This document shows positions 41,100 to 50,563 of a DNA stretch of 64,000 nt, one piece after another. The notes below the pieces were generated by a model. That model did not search any database. It worked only from the letters and a program-made list of their open reading frames with translations, and was not told the DNA's origin. The stretch's first letter is position 1. Each line of letters begins with the position of its first letter. Source of the stretch: Actinoplanes ianthinogenes (GTDB lineage: Bacteria; Actinomycetota; Actinomycetes; Mycobacteriales; Micromonosporaceae); contig NZ_AP023356.1 of NCBI RefSeq assembly GCF_018324205.1, forward strand, positions 2,683,501-2,747,500, written 5' to 3'. The translations under genes and the position numbers were made by a program.

Positions 41100-44000
41100 C
41101 CGTTCCTCCCGTTCACGGTCTTCGATTCGATGCGATCACGCAGATCACGCCCGGTGGCCAGGGCCACCAGGAAGAGCAGGGCGGCCACCGCACCGCAGGC
41201 GCCGGCCACGACACCGGGCCGCGGCCAGGCCGGCAGCGGCAGGTCCGGCGGGGTGAGCCCGGCCAGCGGCAGGGTCCAGCCGGTCAGCGCCCAGGCGCCG
41301 AGGGCCACCAGCAGACCGACGAGGGTCGCGGCGAAAACCAGGATGGCGTACGTCCAGAGCGCCGCCCGCCCCGCAGCCCCCCGTCCCAGCCCCTGAATCC
41401 GCAGCGCGCTCAGGTCCTCGACCCGGCGCCCCCGGTCCACCGCCGCCGCGAGCACGAGAGCTCCCGCCCCGAGCAGCACCGCGAGCCCGGCCGCCAGCAC
41501 GTGGAACCAGAGCGCGAGCGCCGGCCCCTGCACGTGCAGCCGCCGGGCGGTCAGCGCGGCCCGGTGGTCGCCGGTGACGGTCAGGCCCTGCGCGGACAGC
41601 CGGTCCACGATGTCGGCCGGGGCCCGGTCGTTCAGCCACACCTGGGGCAGCTGCGCCTGCGCCGCGTCCACCGCCACCCGGTCGGCGTACTCCAGGTCGA
41701 CCAGCGTGGCGTGCCGGCCCAGGACCGGCACCGCGGGCAGCCCGGCGATCGGCACGACCGGCAGCGGGTTGGCGTCCAGGCCGGTCAGCACCGCGCCGGG
41801 CGGCAGCGGGCCGGCGTGCGCGGCGGGCAGCGGCCACGGCGTGTCGACCGGCTGCACCCAGGCCGCCGCGGACAGCCCGCCGGAGGCGTCCACGTCGATC
41901 CGCAGCCCGGCCGGGTCGGCGCTCAGCCGCCCGTTGCGCGGCATCCGCCACCGGCCCGGCTCCCGCAGCCGTTCGGCGGGCACCGCGTCGGCGACCGGGT
42001 TCACGCTGCCCAGCTCGTTGATCACCACCCGGCCGGTGATGCCCAGCGCGGTGCCGACCGCGGTCAGCCCGATCCCGTTGAGCCGGCAGCCGCCCTGGCA
42101 GACCGGCACCCGCTGCTGGTACGTGCGCCGCCCCGGCTGGAGCTCCCCGAGCTGCACCTCGGTGTCGCCGCGCCCCTGGACCGAGGTGAGCGCCAGGCTG
42201 ATCCGCAGCCGTTTGCCCGCACCCAGGCCGCTGGTGGTGGCCACCACGCTGACGTCGGTGCCGGACAGGACCGGCGGCGGCTCGGCCGTGTCCGGGCGCA
42301 GCCGCCCGGCCACGCTCCGGGCGGTGGGCGCGTCGTCCGGCCAGTCGGCGACCACGGCGAGCCGGGTGCTGTCCACCGCCAGGCCGCCGGGGATGGACGG
42401 GCCGCCGCTGGGCAGCCGGCTGACCGCCATCGCGAAGTCGCCGTGCGGGTCGACGGCGCGGACCGCGGCCAGGAGCTGCTGCCGGTAGACTGGTCCCACG
42501 TCGAGCACCCGGGCCGCGCCGGTGCCGAGGACCGCCTCGACGTCCCGGCCGCGGGCCGCGGTGTCCACGGCGCAGGCCGCGTACCCGGCCACCCCGACGG
42601 TCGCCACCAGCAGCGCGAACAGGCGTTCGGCGCCGGGACGGCGGGACAGCTGGAACCCGGCCAGCGCGGTGCCGGGTCGGCCGCGGTGCAGCGCGCGGGC
42701 CGCCGCGCCGGTCACCACCGGCACCAGCAGCCGCGATGCGACCAGCGCGAACGCGAGGATCAGCAGGGCCGGGGCGAACAGGCCGAGCCCGGTCAGCGAG
42801 CCGTTGGAGACGGCCAGCTGGATCCCGGCGACGACGGCCAGGACCACCACCACGGCCTCGGTGATCAGCACCCGCCGGCCGCGCCGGGCCGGGGTGCGGC
42901 GCAGCAGCGTGCTGACCGGGCTGAGCAGCTGACGGCGCTGGGCGGCGACCGCGGCGAGCAGCGCCGCGACGGCGGCGAGCGGGGCGTAGCGCAGCGACGA
43001 CCAGCCCGGGTCCACGCCGACGCCCGGGAACCGGTTCGCCGCCACCGCGTTGACCAGCAGTTGCCCGGCGAGGCAGCCGAGCAGGGCGCCGGCCAGCACG
43101 GCGACCAGGCTCTCCCCGGTGGCCAGCCACCACCGGGTCCACCAGCGGGCGCCGCGCAGCGCGACCACGGCCAGCTCGTTCTGCCGACCCTCGGCGCCGT
43201 AACCGACCGCCAGGAAGATGCTGAAGCAGGCGAGCAGCACCAGCGGCACCGCCAGCACCGGGACCAGCTGGCGGGCGGCGGCCCGGCCCGCGTCGATCCG
43301 GTCCAGCAGCCCGGGCAGGCCGGTGCTGAGCTGCACCGCGGAGCCGAGCTTGCCGGCCGTCTCCCGCAGCCGCTCCACCCCGGCGCGCAGCTCGCCGAGC
43401 CGGTCCACGTCGAGCACGGCCGCCCCGGCGGTGCCGTCGATCGACACGTCGGTGCCCGGGTGGTCCATCGCCCGCACGGTCGCCATGATCGTGAAGACCG
43501 GCTCGCCCGGCCCGCGCCCGGGCGTCGCGGTGAAGTAGCCGTGCGTCCCCCAGTACGCCTCGCCGGCGTCCCGCACCGCGTAGGTGCCGACCACAGTGAG
43601 CCGCTGCGGGATCGCCGCCGGCAGGTATCCCGGTGCGCGCGGGTCGTCGTTGAACCGGGCCCCGGTCAGCGTCACCGGGTCACCGGGCCGCAGCCCGAGT
43701 CGGGCCGCGGTCCGCTCGCCGAGCAGCAGCTCGCCCTCGCCGGCCGGGCAGCGACCGGCCCGGATCCTCAGGTGGTCGCAGACCCGCTGGCGGAAGACCA
43801 TCCGGGAGGCGAACTCCAGGGTCGGCTCGATGCCGACGGCCGGGTACTCGGCGGCGTAGACGTAATCGAACCCGGGGAGGTCGACCAGGGCCGCGCCGAC
43901 CGTGGTGAAGTCCACCGGCGGCGGCGCGTCCGGGTCGGCGCCGGCCCGCGCGTCCAGCGACGCGGCGATGCTCACGCCCAGCTCGCCGGGGGCGGCGGTG

Positions 44001-44149
44001 GCGATCTGCCCGGCCGCGACCGCCCGGTCGGCGGCGATCAGGTAGGCCGGGGCGGCCACCGCCGCGGCGACCGCCAGCAGCGCGAGCAGGGCCAGGGTGA
44101 CGGCCTGGCCGCGGCGCCGCCAGACCATGGCGAGGACGAGGCCGGTCAC
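41096..44149 (-). CDS. Giant FtsX-like ABC permease A' (paralogue of A)
   Basis: At 1017 residues this is the longest of the four. It begins MTGLVLAMVWRRRGQAVTLA and shares nearly every motif with permease A, including VALRGA near 328, the external Cys-containing segment VCQGGCRLNGIGL (VCRAGCRINGLQV in A) and the C-terminal ALRIQG near 915. The two cysteines suggest a disulfide in the second external domain. It overlaps its partner B' and the ATPase gene by four bases each, so translation is coupled. Confidence 0.9.
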   Translation of the reverse strand: MTGLVLAMVWRRRGQAVTLALLALLAVAAAVAAPAYLIAADRAVAAGQIATAAPGELGVSIAASLDARAGADPDAPPPVDFTTVGAALVDLPGFDYVYAAEYPAVGIEPTLEFASRMVFRQRVCDHLRIRAGRCPAGEGELLLGERTAARLGLRPGDPVTLTGARFNDDPRAPGYLPAAIPQRLTVVGTYAVRDAGEAYWGTHGYFTATPGRGPGEPVFTIMATVRAMDHPGTDVSIDGTAGAAVLDVDRLGELRAGVERLRETAGKLGSAVQLSTGLPGLLDRIDAGRAAARQLVPVLAVPLVLLACFSIFLAVGYGAEGRQNELAVVALRGARWWTRWWLATGESLVAVLAGALLGCLAGQLLVNAVAANRFPGVGVDPGWSSLRYAPLAAVAALLAAVAAQRRQLLSPVSTLLRRTPARRGRRVLITEAVVVVLAVVAGIQLAVSNGSLTGLGLFAPALLILAFALVASRLLVPVVTGAAARALHRGRPGTALAGFQLSRRPGAERLFALLVATVGVAGYAACAVDTAARGRDVEAVLGTGAARVLDVGPVYRQQLLAAVRAVDPHGDFAMAVSRLPSGGPSIPGGLAVDSTRLAVVADWPDDAPTARSVAGRLRPDTAEPPPVLSGTDVSVVATTSGLGAGKRLRISLALTSVQGRGDTEVQLGELQPGRRTYQQRVPVCQGGCRLNGIGLTAVGTALGITGRVVINELGSVNPVADAVPAERLREPGRWRMPRNGRLSADPAGLRIDVDASGGLSAAAWVQPVDTPWPLPAAHAGPLPPGAVLTGLDANPLPVVPIAGLPAVPVLGRHATLVDLEYADRVAVDAAQAQLPQVWLNDRAPADIVDRLSAQGLTVTGDHRAALTARRLHVQGPALALWFHVLAAGLAVLLGAGALVLAAAVDRGRRVEDLSALRIQGLGRGAAGRAALWTYAILVFAATLVGLLVALGAWALTGWTLPLAGLTPPDLPLPAWPRPGVVAGACGAVAALLFLVALATGRDLRDRIESKTVNGRNG

Positions 44150-47142
44150 AGCACGGCTCGCAGACGGCGGACCAGCGGCTGCACGGCCAGCCAGCCGGTC
44201 AGGCCGAGGAGGGCGGAAGCGGTCAGCAGGCCGAGGCCGAGGGCGATGCCGCCGAGCGGGGCGGGCAGCGGCAGCACGTCCCAGCCGTCGGTGAAGGCGA
44301 GCACCCGGGTGCCGGTCAGCGGGGCGGTGAGCAGCGCGGCCAGGGTGCCGCCGAGCAGGCCGGCGACGATCGGGGCGGCGGTTCCGGCGTACCCGACGGC
44401 GACCGCGACCCGGGTCGCCAGCCCCTGCAACCGGAGGGCGCGCAGCTGGTCACCGGCGCCGCGCCGGTCCACCGCGGCGGCCACCGCGCAGGTCGCCGCC
44501 GCGAGCAGCAGCGCGGCCAGGCCGGCGAGCAGCCCGAACCGGGTCACCGCGGCCGGTCCCTGCCGCCCCAGCCGGTCGAACCGATCGGCCCGGGTGCCGT
44601 CCCCGGACACCTGGAGGCCGGCCGCGGTCAGCGCCGCGACCAGGGAGTCCGGCGCGCCGGCGGCCAGCCAGACCTGATATTCGCCGGGCGGCTCGGCGTC
44701 GCCGGTCAGCCGCCGCAGCGCGTCGAGGTCGGTCAGCACCCCGGAGCGGCCGAGCACGGGCACCGCCGGCACGTGCGCGCGGACGCTGATCGGCATCGGA
44801 CTGCCGCCGAGGGTGATGGTCGGGTCGTCGAGCCGCCAGCCGTCCGGTTCCGGCCCGGCCAGCACCACCGGCAGCGGCAGCGGGGTGTCCACGGCCCACG
44901 CCTCCGCGCCCGCCGACGGCAGGTGCATGGCGTTCTGGTCGGGCGACAGCCGCAACGCGCCGCCGGCGGTGGAGACGTCCAGCGCGGCGCCGTCCGCGCC
45001 GGCCCGCCACCGCGTCACATCGCCGAGTTCGGCCGGGCCGAGCAGGTCCGCCGCCGGGTTCGCCTGTGCCATGTCGCGGACGACCACCGCACTCCCGGGC
45101 GACGCCGGCCCGGCCGTCCCGTCCCGCGCGGCGGGAGCGGTCACCGTCCAGCGCACGATCCGGCAGCCGGGCGCTGTCGCGCAGCCCCGCACCGGAGCGC
45201 TGACCTCCTGCTCCCCCGCACGCAGAGCGCCGAACGGCACCACCGACGGCACACCGGTCCCGTCGTGCCGCAGGGTGAGCGTGAGCTGCACGGGCGCCGG
45301 CCCGTCCCGCCGCACCCGCACGGTCAGCCGGTCCCCGGTCACCAGCGGCAGCCCCGGCCCGGCGTCCCCGGCCGCGGGCGGCGTCACGTCCAGCGGCGCC
45401 CGCTCGGCCACCGCGGCGAACCGCGCGCTGTCCACCGACAGCACCCGCGGCTCGCTGGTGGTGTCGACCACCACCGCCATCGCCCGGGTCCCGCCCGGGT
45501 CGGCCGTGCGGACCGCGGTGAGCAGCGCGATCCGGTTCGCCGCCTGCACCCGCAGCACCCGGGGCGCGCCGCTCTCGGCGGCGCTGCGGTCGTCCCGGGC
45601 GGCGCGTTCGCCGGCCCACGCGCCGGTCGCGGTGAGGAACACCGCGACCGCCACGACCAGCAGCGCGACCACCCGGTCGGTCCCGGGCTGGCGGGACACC
45701 CGCAGCGCGGTGAGGCCGGCCGGCAGCCGCCCGCCGCGGACCCAGGCCGCGCCGCCGCGGTCCGCGGCCCGGGTCAGCAGCCGGGCCAGCAGCAGCGCCA
45801 CGGCCAGCGCGAGCAGCACCGGGGCGGCCCGGGCCAGACCCGCACCGTCGGCCCCGGCCGTCCGGGACTGATAGACGGCCGCCCCGGCGACCGCCACCAG
45901 CAGCAGGTCGGCCAGACCGGACCGCCAGGTGCCGGCGGTCGCGGTGCCGGCGCCGCGCAGCAGGTCCGGCACCGGCCGGCGCAGCACCAGCGCTTCCAGC
46001 ACGGCGAGCACGAGCAGGCCACCGAGCAGCACGGCGGCGACCGCCCCGAGCGACAGCAGCACCGCGCTCCGCCGGTCGCCGGGGTCGGTGACCGGGCCGG
46101 CCAGCAGCCGGGCCAGCAGATATCCGGCGGGGGCGCCGAGCAGGGCGCCGGCCAGCAGCGGGACCAGGTGCTGGCCCCAGACCAGGCGCAGCGTGCCGAG
46201 CCGGCTCGTGCCGCGCAGCTTGAGCAGGGCGGCGTCGGCGCGGCGGTCCCGGCCGGTGTAGCGACCGGCGAGCCCGATCGCGAACCAGGCGAGGACCAGT
46301 GTCTGCACGGCGGCGGTGGCGACGCCGTCGCGGATGGCCACCCGGTCCCGGTGCAGCGTGACGAGCAGGCCGGCGCTGGTGGTGACCAGGCGGACCTTGG
46401 CCGCGGCCAGCCGGGCGTCGGTCTCGCGCAGCTCGGCGGCCAGGTCGAAGCCGCCGGCGCCGCGGAAGAGCCGGTCCGGCACCTGCCCGTCGAGAGTGAG
46501 CGTGGGTGACCGGAGCACGTCGGCCGCGAACGTCGACAGTGGGGTGAAGGCCGGGTCGAGACCCTGGTCCTTGCGGTACAGCGGGTCGCTCCAGTACGGA
46601 CCGTCCGGCTCCCGGGGCGTGTAACGGGCCACCACGGTGAGCGTCACCGTGTCCTGTCCCGGGCTGTCGACCAGGGAGAACCGGTCGCCGGGAGCGAGGC
46701 CGAGGCGCGTCGCGGCGTCCCGGCTGATGGCGGCCTCGCCCGGGCGGGACGGGCACGGGCCGTCCAGGGTGACCCGGTCGCAGAACTGCTCACGGTACGC
46801 CGCCGGCAGCACCGGGCGGGCCGGGCCGGTTGCCACGTTCAGGGGCTTGACCAGGCCGTACACCGGCTGGTCGAGGGTCATCGGGAGCAATGGGCGTACC
46901 GAAGCTCGAAAGTCCTCCAGGGCCCCGGCGGCGTCGCCACCGGTGAGCGCACCCTGTCTGATCGACAGCATCCGCTGCGCCGCGGGCGCGGCGGCGAGAT
47001 CCACCTCGGCGGCCCGCGCGGTGGCGGCCGCGGCATACCACGGAGCAGCCGCGGCGATCGCGGTGGCCACCACGGTCAGCGCCAGGATCGTGAGCACCTG
47101 CGCGGTCCTGGTCCGCACGGCACCGAGAACGAGCGCAAGCAT
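44146..47142 (-). CDS. Giant FtsX-like ABC permease B' (paralogue of B)
   Basis: This 998-residue permease is the first gene of the operon. It begins MLALVLGAVRTRTAQVLTIL like B. The N-terminal core has ALLKLRG near 306 and the C-terminal core ALRLQG near 903. Its second external domain contains CATAPGCRIVRW, matching CAAAPGCRIVNW in B. Its start lies 28 bases after the corA stop, so the permease operon might be read from the corA promoter. Confidence 0.9.
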   Translation of the reverse strand: MLALVLGAVRTRTAQVLTILALTVVATAIAAAAPWYAAAATARAAEVDLAAAPAAQRMLSIRQGALTGGDAAGALEDFRASVRPLLPMTLDQPVYGLVKPLNVATGPARPVLPAAYREQFCDRVTLDGPCPSRPGEAAISRDAATRLGLAPGDRFSLVDSPGQDTVTLTVVARYTPREPDGPYWSDPLYRKDQGLDPAFTPLSTFAADVLRSPTLTLDGQVPDRLFRGAGGFDLAAELRETDARLAAAKVRLVTTSAGLLVTLHRDRVAIRDGVATAAVQTLVLAWFAIGLAGRYTGRDRRADAALLKLRGTSRLGTLRLVWGQHLVPLLAGALLGAPAGYLLARLLAGPVTDPGDRRSAVLLSLGAVAAVLLGGLLVLAVLEALVLRRPVPDLLRGAGTATAGTWRSGLADLLLVAVAGAAVYQSRTAGADGAGLARAAPVLLALAVALLLARLLTRAADRGGAAWVRGGRLPAGLTALRVSRQPGTDRVVALLVVAVAVFLTATGAWAGERAARDDRSAAESGAPRVLRVQAANRIALLTAVRTADPGGTRAMAVVVDTTSEPRVLSVDSARFAAVAERAPLDVTPPAAGDAGPGLPLVTGDRLTVRVRRDGPAPVQLTLTLRHDGTGVPSVVPFGALRAGEQEVSAPVRGCATAPGCRIVRWTVTAPAARDGTAGPASPGSAVVVRDMAQANPAADLLGPAELGDVTRWRAGADGAALDVSTAGGALRLSPDQNAMHLPSAGAEAWAVDTPLPLPVVLAGPEPDGWRLDDPTITLGGSPMPISVRAHVPAVPVLGRSGVLTDLDALRRLTGDAEPPGEYQVWLAAGAPDSLVAALTAAGLQVSGDGTRADRFDRLGRQGPAAVTRFGLLAGLAALLLAAATCAVAAAVDRRGAGDQLRALRLQGLATRVAVAVGYAGTAAPIVAGLLGGTLAALLTAPLTGTRVLAFTDGWDVLPLPAPLGGIALGLGLLTASALLGLTGWLAVQPLVRRLRAVL

Positions 47143-47170
47143 CCATCACCCCCGATAACCGGGGATGCTA

Positions 47171-48172
47171 TTACAACCAGCCGCGTTTCTTGAGGTAGAA
47201 GAAGAGGCCGGTGGCCGTGAGGACGATCAGAGTCATGCTCTGCGCGTAACCCCAGAGCTGCCCGAATCCGGGATACGGCAGGTTCTGTCCGAAATAGCCG
47301 GTGAGCGCGGTCGGCACCGCGATGATCGCGGCCCAGGCGGCGAGCTTGCGGGTGACGTCGTTGAGCACGTTGCTCTGCTCGGCGAGGTCGGCGTCGAGCA
47401 GCTCGTTGATCCGGGTGAGCGAGTGCTCGATCGACTCGACGGCCCGTTTGGCGTGGTCCTCGACGTCCCGGTAATACGGCTTCAGGTGATCGTTGACCAG
47501 CTCGATCTCGGCCCGGTTCACCTCGTTGACCACGTCCGGCATGGGCGCCACCGCCCGGCGCAGGGCGGCCAGCGCGCGGCGCTGCTCATAGCCGCGCATC
47601 CGCACCTCCCGGGGTGCGCCGCCCGCCACGAGCAGCACGTCCTCGACCGAGTCCATCGCCTCGTCGATCGACCGGGCCGCGCTGTACTGACCGTCGACGA
47701 CCAGGTCGAGCAACCCGTAGACCAGGAAGTTGACCCCGCCCTTGGCGGCCAGGTCCGGCTCGGCGTCCCAGCGCTCGATCAGCCGCCGCACGTCGGACGG
47801 CGACTTGCGCACCGTGATCACCACGCGGTCGGTGATGAACGCGCTGATCTCCGTCTTGTGCACCTGCGGCCCGGAGTCGGCGGGCTGGTACTCCACCGCG
47901 TAGACGTTGACGAACAGGTGGCCGGGATAGTGGTCCAGCTTGGGGCGCTCGTGCTCGGCGAGGGCGTCCTCGACGGCGAGCGGGTGCAGGCCGAACTCGT
48001 CGGCGACGGCCGCGAGATCGGCCTGTTGCGGCTGGTAGAGGTCCACCCAGGCGAACGACTCGGCACGCTCGCGCAGGTGGCCGGCGAGCGCGCCGAAATC
48101 GAAGTCCTGCTCGATCACCCGGCCCCGCTCGTAGAGCCGGGTCTGCATCGGACAGGAGATCACTGTGGTCAC
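47171..48172 (-). CDS. CorA-family divalent cation transporter with GQN motif
   Basis: The GTG at 48172 (333 residues) is preferred because a longer start at 48208 would leave only five bases to the divergent pnuC; the ATG at 48148 is also possible. The cytoplasmic funnel domain includes FAWVDLYQPQQADLAAVAD and HPLAVEDAL. Two C-terminal helices follow, the first ending at YFGQNLPYPG. The signature loop is thus GQN (295-297) instead of the classical GMN, so ion selectivity may differ. The basic tail KKRGWL is typical of the family. Its likely substrate is Mg2+, Co2+ or Zn2+. Confidence 0.9.
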   Translation of the reverse strand: MTTVISCPMQTRLYERGRVIEQDFDFGALAGHLRERAESFAWVDLYQPQQADLAAVADEFGLHPLAVEDALAEHERPKLDHYPGHLFVNVYAVEYQPADSGPQVHKTEISAFITDRVVITVRKSPSDVRRLIERWDAEPDLAAKGGVNFLVYGLLDLVVDGQYSAARSIDEAMDSVEDVLLVAGGAPREVRMRGYEQRRALAALRRAVAPMPDVVNEVNRAEIELVNDHLKPYYRDVEDHAKRAVESIEHSLTRINELLDADLAEQSNVLNDVTRKLAAWAAIIAVPTALTGYFGQNLPYPGFGQLWGYAQSMTLIVLTATGLFFYLKKRGWL

Positions 48173-48213
48173 CGTCCCACTATGCCCGTAGGGAAACGGG
48201 TCTACCATGAGCC

Positions 48214-48927
48214 GTGACTTGGCTCGACCATCTGCTGACCTCGTTCTACACCGCCAAGTGGCAGGTGACCCCGGACCAGGCGATCTATTGGCGGGAGATC
48301 GTCGGGAACGCGTTCGGTCTCGGCTCGGCGCTGTTCGGGCTGCGCCGCAACGCGTGGGCCTGGCCCGTGGGGATCGTCGGCAACCTGCTGCTGCTCACCG
48401 TCTTCCTCGGCCAGGCGGTCGGCAACGACCAGGGCACCCCGCTGTACGGCCAGGCCGCCCGCCAGGTCTTCTTCCTGATCACCAGCGTGTACGGCTGGTG
48501 GCGCTGGCAGCGCAACCGGCGGATCGAGCACGGCGCCGCGGTGATCCCGCACTGGGCCGGCCACCGGCAGCGCCTGATCTTCATCCCGGCCGCGCTGGCC
48601 GCCGTGGCCGGTTGCTTCTTCGTCTTCCGCGCGATCGGCGCCGGCTTCCCGGTCCCGTGGTGGTACTACCTGGCCGACTCATGGATCTTCGTGGGCTCGA
48701 TGCTGGCGACCTTCGCGATGGCCCGGGGCTGGGTGGAGTTCTGGCTCTGCTGGATCGCCGTGGACCTGGTCGGCGTCCCCGAGCTGCTGCACTTCGGCTA
48801 CTACCCCTCAGCGGTGCTGTACGCGGTCTACGCCGGCTTCGTCATCTGGGGCTTCGTCGTCTGGCTGCGCCTGTCCCGCCGGTTCGAAGCGCGTCAGGAT
48901 CAGGTGTACGCCCACGCCGGCAACTAG
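48214..48927 (+). CDS. pnuC: PnuC-like nicotinamide riboside transporter
   Basis: This 237-residue membrane protein starts at a GTG. It has about seven to eight helices. Family signatures are IVGNAFGLGSALFGLRRNAWAW near 30-50, ITSVYGWWRW near 90, and WWYYLADSWIFVGSMLATFAMARGW toward the C-terminus. PnuC proteins move nicotinamide riboside by facilitated diffusion for NAD salvage. There is no NadR kinase next to it. It is divergent from corA, with the two starts close together, so their promoters overlap. Confidence 0.92.
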   Translation: MTWLDHLLTSFYTAKWQVTPDQAIYWREIVGNAFGLGSALFGLRRNAWAWPVGIVGNLLLLTVFLGQAVGNDQGTPLYGQAARQVFFLITSVYGWWRWQRNRRIEHGAAVIPHWAGHRQRLIFIPAALAAVAGCFFVFRAIGAGFPVPWWYYLADSWIFVGSMLATFAMARGWVEFWLCWIAVDLVGVPELLHFGYYPSAVLYAVYAGFVIWGFVVWLRLSRRFEARQDQVYAHAGN

Positions 48928-48996
48928 CCCCCAGAAGCGGGCCGGAGAACGACACCAGGACCGCGATGAATCCGGCTACCAGGGCACTTGCTTTCA

Positions 48997-49033
48997 CCGC
49001 AGGAGTCGAACACGTCCGGTCCGACTCCTGCGG
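48997..49033. terminator. Bidirectional hairpin terminator between pnuC and MFS gene
   Basis: A perfect 12-bp stem (48997-49008 with 49022-49033) and 13-base loop lie between convergent genes, eight bases past the MFS stop and ~70 bases past the pnuC stop. It should serve both strands. Confidence 0.8.
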
Positions 49034-49041
49034 CGGGGGCA

Positions 49042-50469
49042 TCAGACCGTCTCAAGCACAGGGACCACCAGGGGCTCCGCGGCGGGCCGCGCCTTGCGCA
49101 GCATCCAGAGGCTGACCGGCACCCCGACGATGACCAGCGCCGCGGCGATGACCAGGGAGAACTGGTAGCCGACCAGGTAGCGGTGCAGCTCGGTGCCGGT
49201 CGCGGCGCCGGCCCGGTTGCTCAGGATCGCGCCGAGGACCGTCACGCCGAGCAGGCCGAAGACCTCGCGGGAGACGTTGAGCATGCCGGAGGCGACACCG
49301 GCGCGCTCGGCCGGGAGGGCGCCGACGACGACCTGGCTGAGCGGGATGAGCAGGCCGCCGCCGACGCCGTAGAGGGCGAACCACGGCAGCAGGTCCAGGT
49401 ACTCGGTGCCCTCGCCGTACTGGGCGATGCCGGCGATCGCGGCGCCCATCACCGCGAGGCCGAAAGCGGTCACCCGGGCGACGCCGAAGCGGGCCTCGAA
49501 ACGGGGCGCCAGGATCGCGCCGACGGCGGTGATCAGGGCCAGCGGGACGAAGCCGGCGCCGGCCTCGGTGGGCGAGAAGCCGAGCACGTTCTGCAGGTAG
49601 ATGGCCATGTAGAAGTAGATGCCGAAGACGCCGAACGCCCACAGGCCCATGGCCAGCAGACCACCGGTGAACATCCGCAGGCGGAAGAAGGCCAGGTTCA
49701 CCATCGAGTCGGGGGTGCGGGCCTGCTGGATCACGAAGGCGGCCGCGGCCACGGCGGCGACCGCGAACGATCCGAGGATGAGGCCGGAGGTCCAGCCCTC
49801 GGCGTCACCCTCGATGAGGGCGTAGGTCAGGGCGAACAGCGCGAGCGAGGACGTGATCAGGCCGATCGGGTCCATGCGCCGCAGCAGGTTGGTCCGCTCG
49901 GCGGCCCGGCCGCGCGGCATGGTGGCCAGCGAGAGCGCCAGGGTGGCCACGCCGATCGGCAGGTTGATCAGGAAGATCCAGCCCCAGGAGGCGTGCTGGC
50001 TGAGCACGCCGCCGGTGAGCGGGCCGATGGCCAGGGCCAGGGCGCCGACCGCGCCCCAGATGCCGATCGCGGTGCCGCGCTCCTTCGGGTCCGGGAAGAA
50101 CTCCTGCAACAGCGCCAGAGCGGCGGGCGAGAGCAGGGCCGCGCCGATGCCCTGCACGGCACGGGCGCCGATCAGCAGTTCCTGGCTTCCGGCCAGGCCG
50201 GCGGCGACCGAGGCCACCGTGAAGATCCCCAGGCCGCTGAGGAACACCATGCGGTGGCCCAGGACGTCGCCGATGCGTCCGCCGGCCAGCAGCAGACCGG
50301 CGAAGACCAGGATGTACGCGCTGGTGATCCACTCCAGGCCGGAGATGCTCAGGTTCAGCTCGCGCTGGATGCTCGGCAACGCGACGTTGACCACGTTGTT
50401 GTCGAGGTAGGTCATGAAGGTGCCGAGCGCGACCGCGACCAGCGCCCACCACCGGCGGTTCTTCTCCAT
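49042..50469 (-). CDS. DHA2-family (EmrB/QacA-type) MFS drug exporter
   Basis: From the ATG at 50469 the product has 475 residues and the ~14 helices of the DHA2 family. Motif C-type and motif A-type elements are present: LDNNVVNVALPSIQREL in helix 1 and GGRIGDVLGHR in the first loop, followed by RAVQGIGAALLSPAALALL. These proteins export drugs or cationic compounds by proton antiport. The gene is divergent from a TetR regulator, and four tandem 13-bp repeats fill the promoter region. It is likely repressed until an inducer is present. Confidence 0.94.
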   Translation of the reverse strand: MEKNRRWWALVAVALGTFMTYLDNNVVNVALPSIQRELNLSISGLEWITSAYILVFAGLLLAGGRIGDVLGHRMVFLSGLGIFTVASVAAGLAGSQELLIGARAVQGIGAALLSPAALALLQEFFPDPKERGTAIGIWGAVGALALAIGPLTGGVLSQHASWGWIFLINLPIGVATLALSLATMPRGRAAERTNLLRRMDPIGLITSSLALFALTYALIEGDAEGWTSGLILGSFAVAAVAAAAFVIQQARTPDSMVNLAFFRLRMFTGGLLAMGLWAFGVFGIYFYMAIYLQNVLGFSPTEAGAGFVPLALITAVGAILAPRFEARFGVARVTAFGLAVMGAAIAGIAQYGEGTEYLDLLPWFALYGVGGGLLIPLSQVVVGALPAERAGVASGMLNVSREVFGLLGVTVLGAILSNRAGAATGTELHRYLVGYQFSLVIAAALVIVGVPVSLWMLRKARPAAEPLVVPVLETV

Positions 50470-50484
50470 CAGTCCATCTCCCCT

Positions 50485-50554
50485 GTACGTCGTACCTGTA
50501 CGGCGTCCTTGTACGTTGTACATGTACCTAGTACATGAGACCTGTACGTTGTAT
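50485..50554. promoter_or_regulatory. Iterated 13-bp operators (GTAC-N3-GTAC) for TetR
   Basis: GTACGTCGTAC-like elements begin at 50485, 50498, 50511 and 50524, exactly 13 bases apart, with another at 50544. The one at 50498 is degenerate on its right side. The element reads GTAC, three bases, GTAC. The array lies between the divergent MFS and tetR genes. It is the probable binding site of the TetR protein and would cover both promoters. Confidence 0.85.
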
Positions 50555-50563
50555 GGTTGTCAA

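Noticed and set aside
50414..50563. Longer tetR start through the operator repeats
   Set aside because: It would translate the 13-bp operator array and overlap the divergent MFS start; the GTG at 50564 begins a normal TetR N-terminus.
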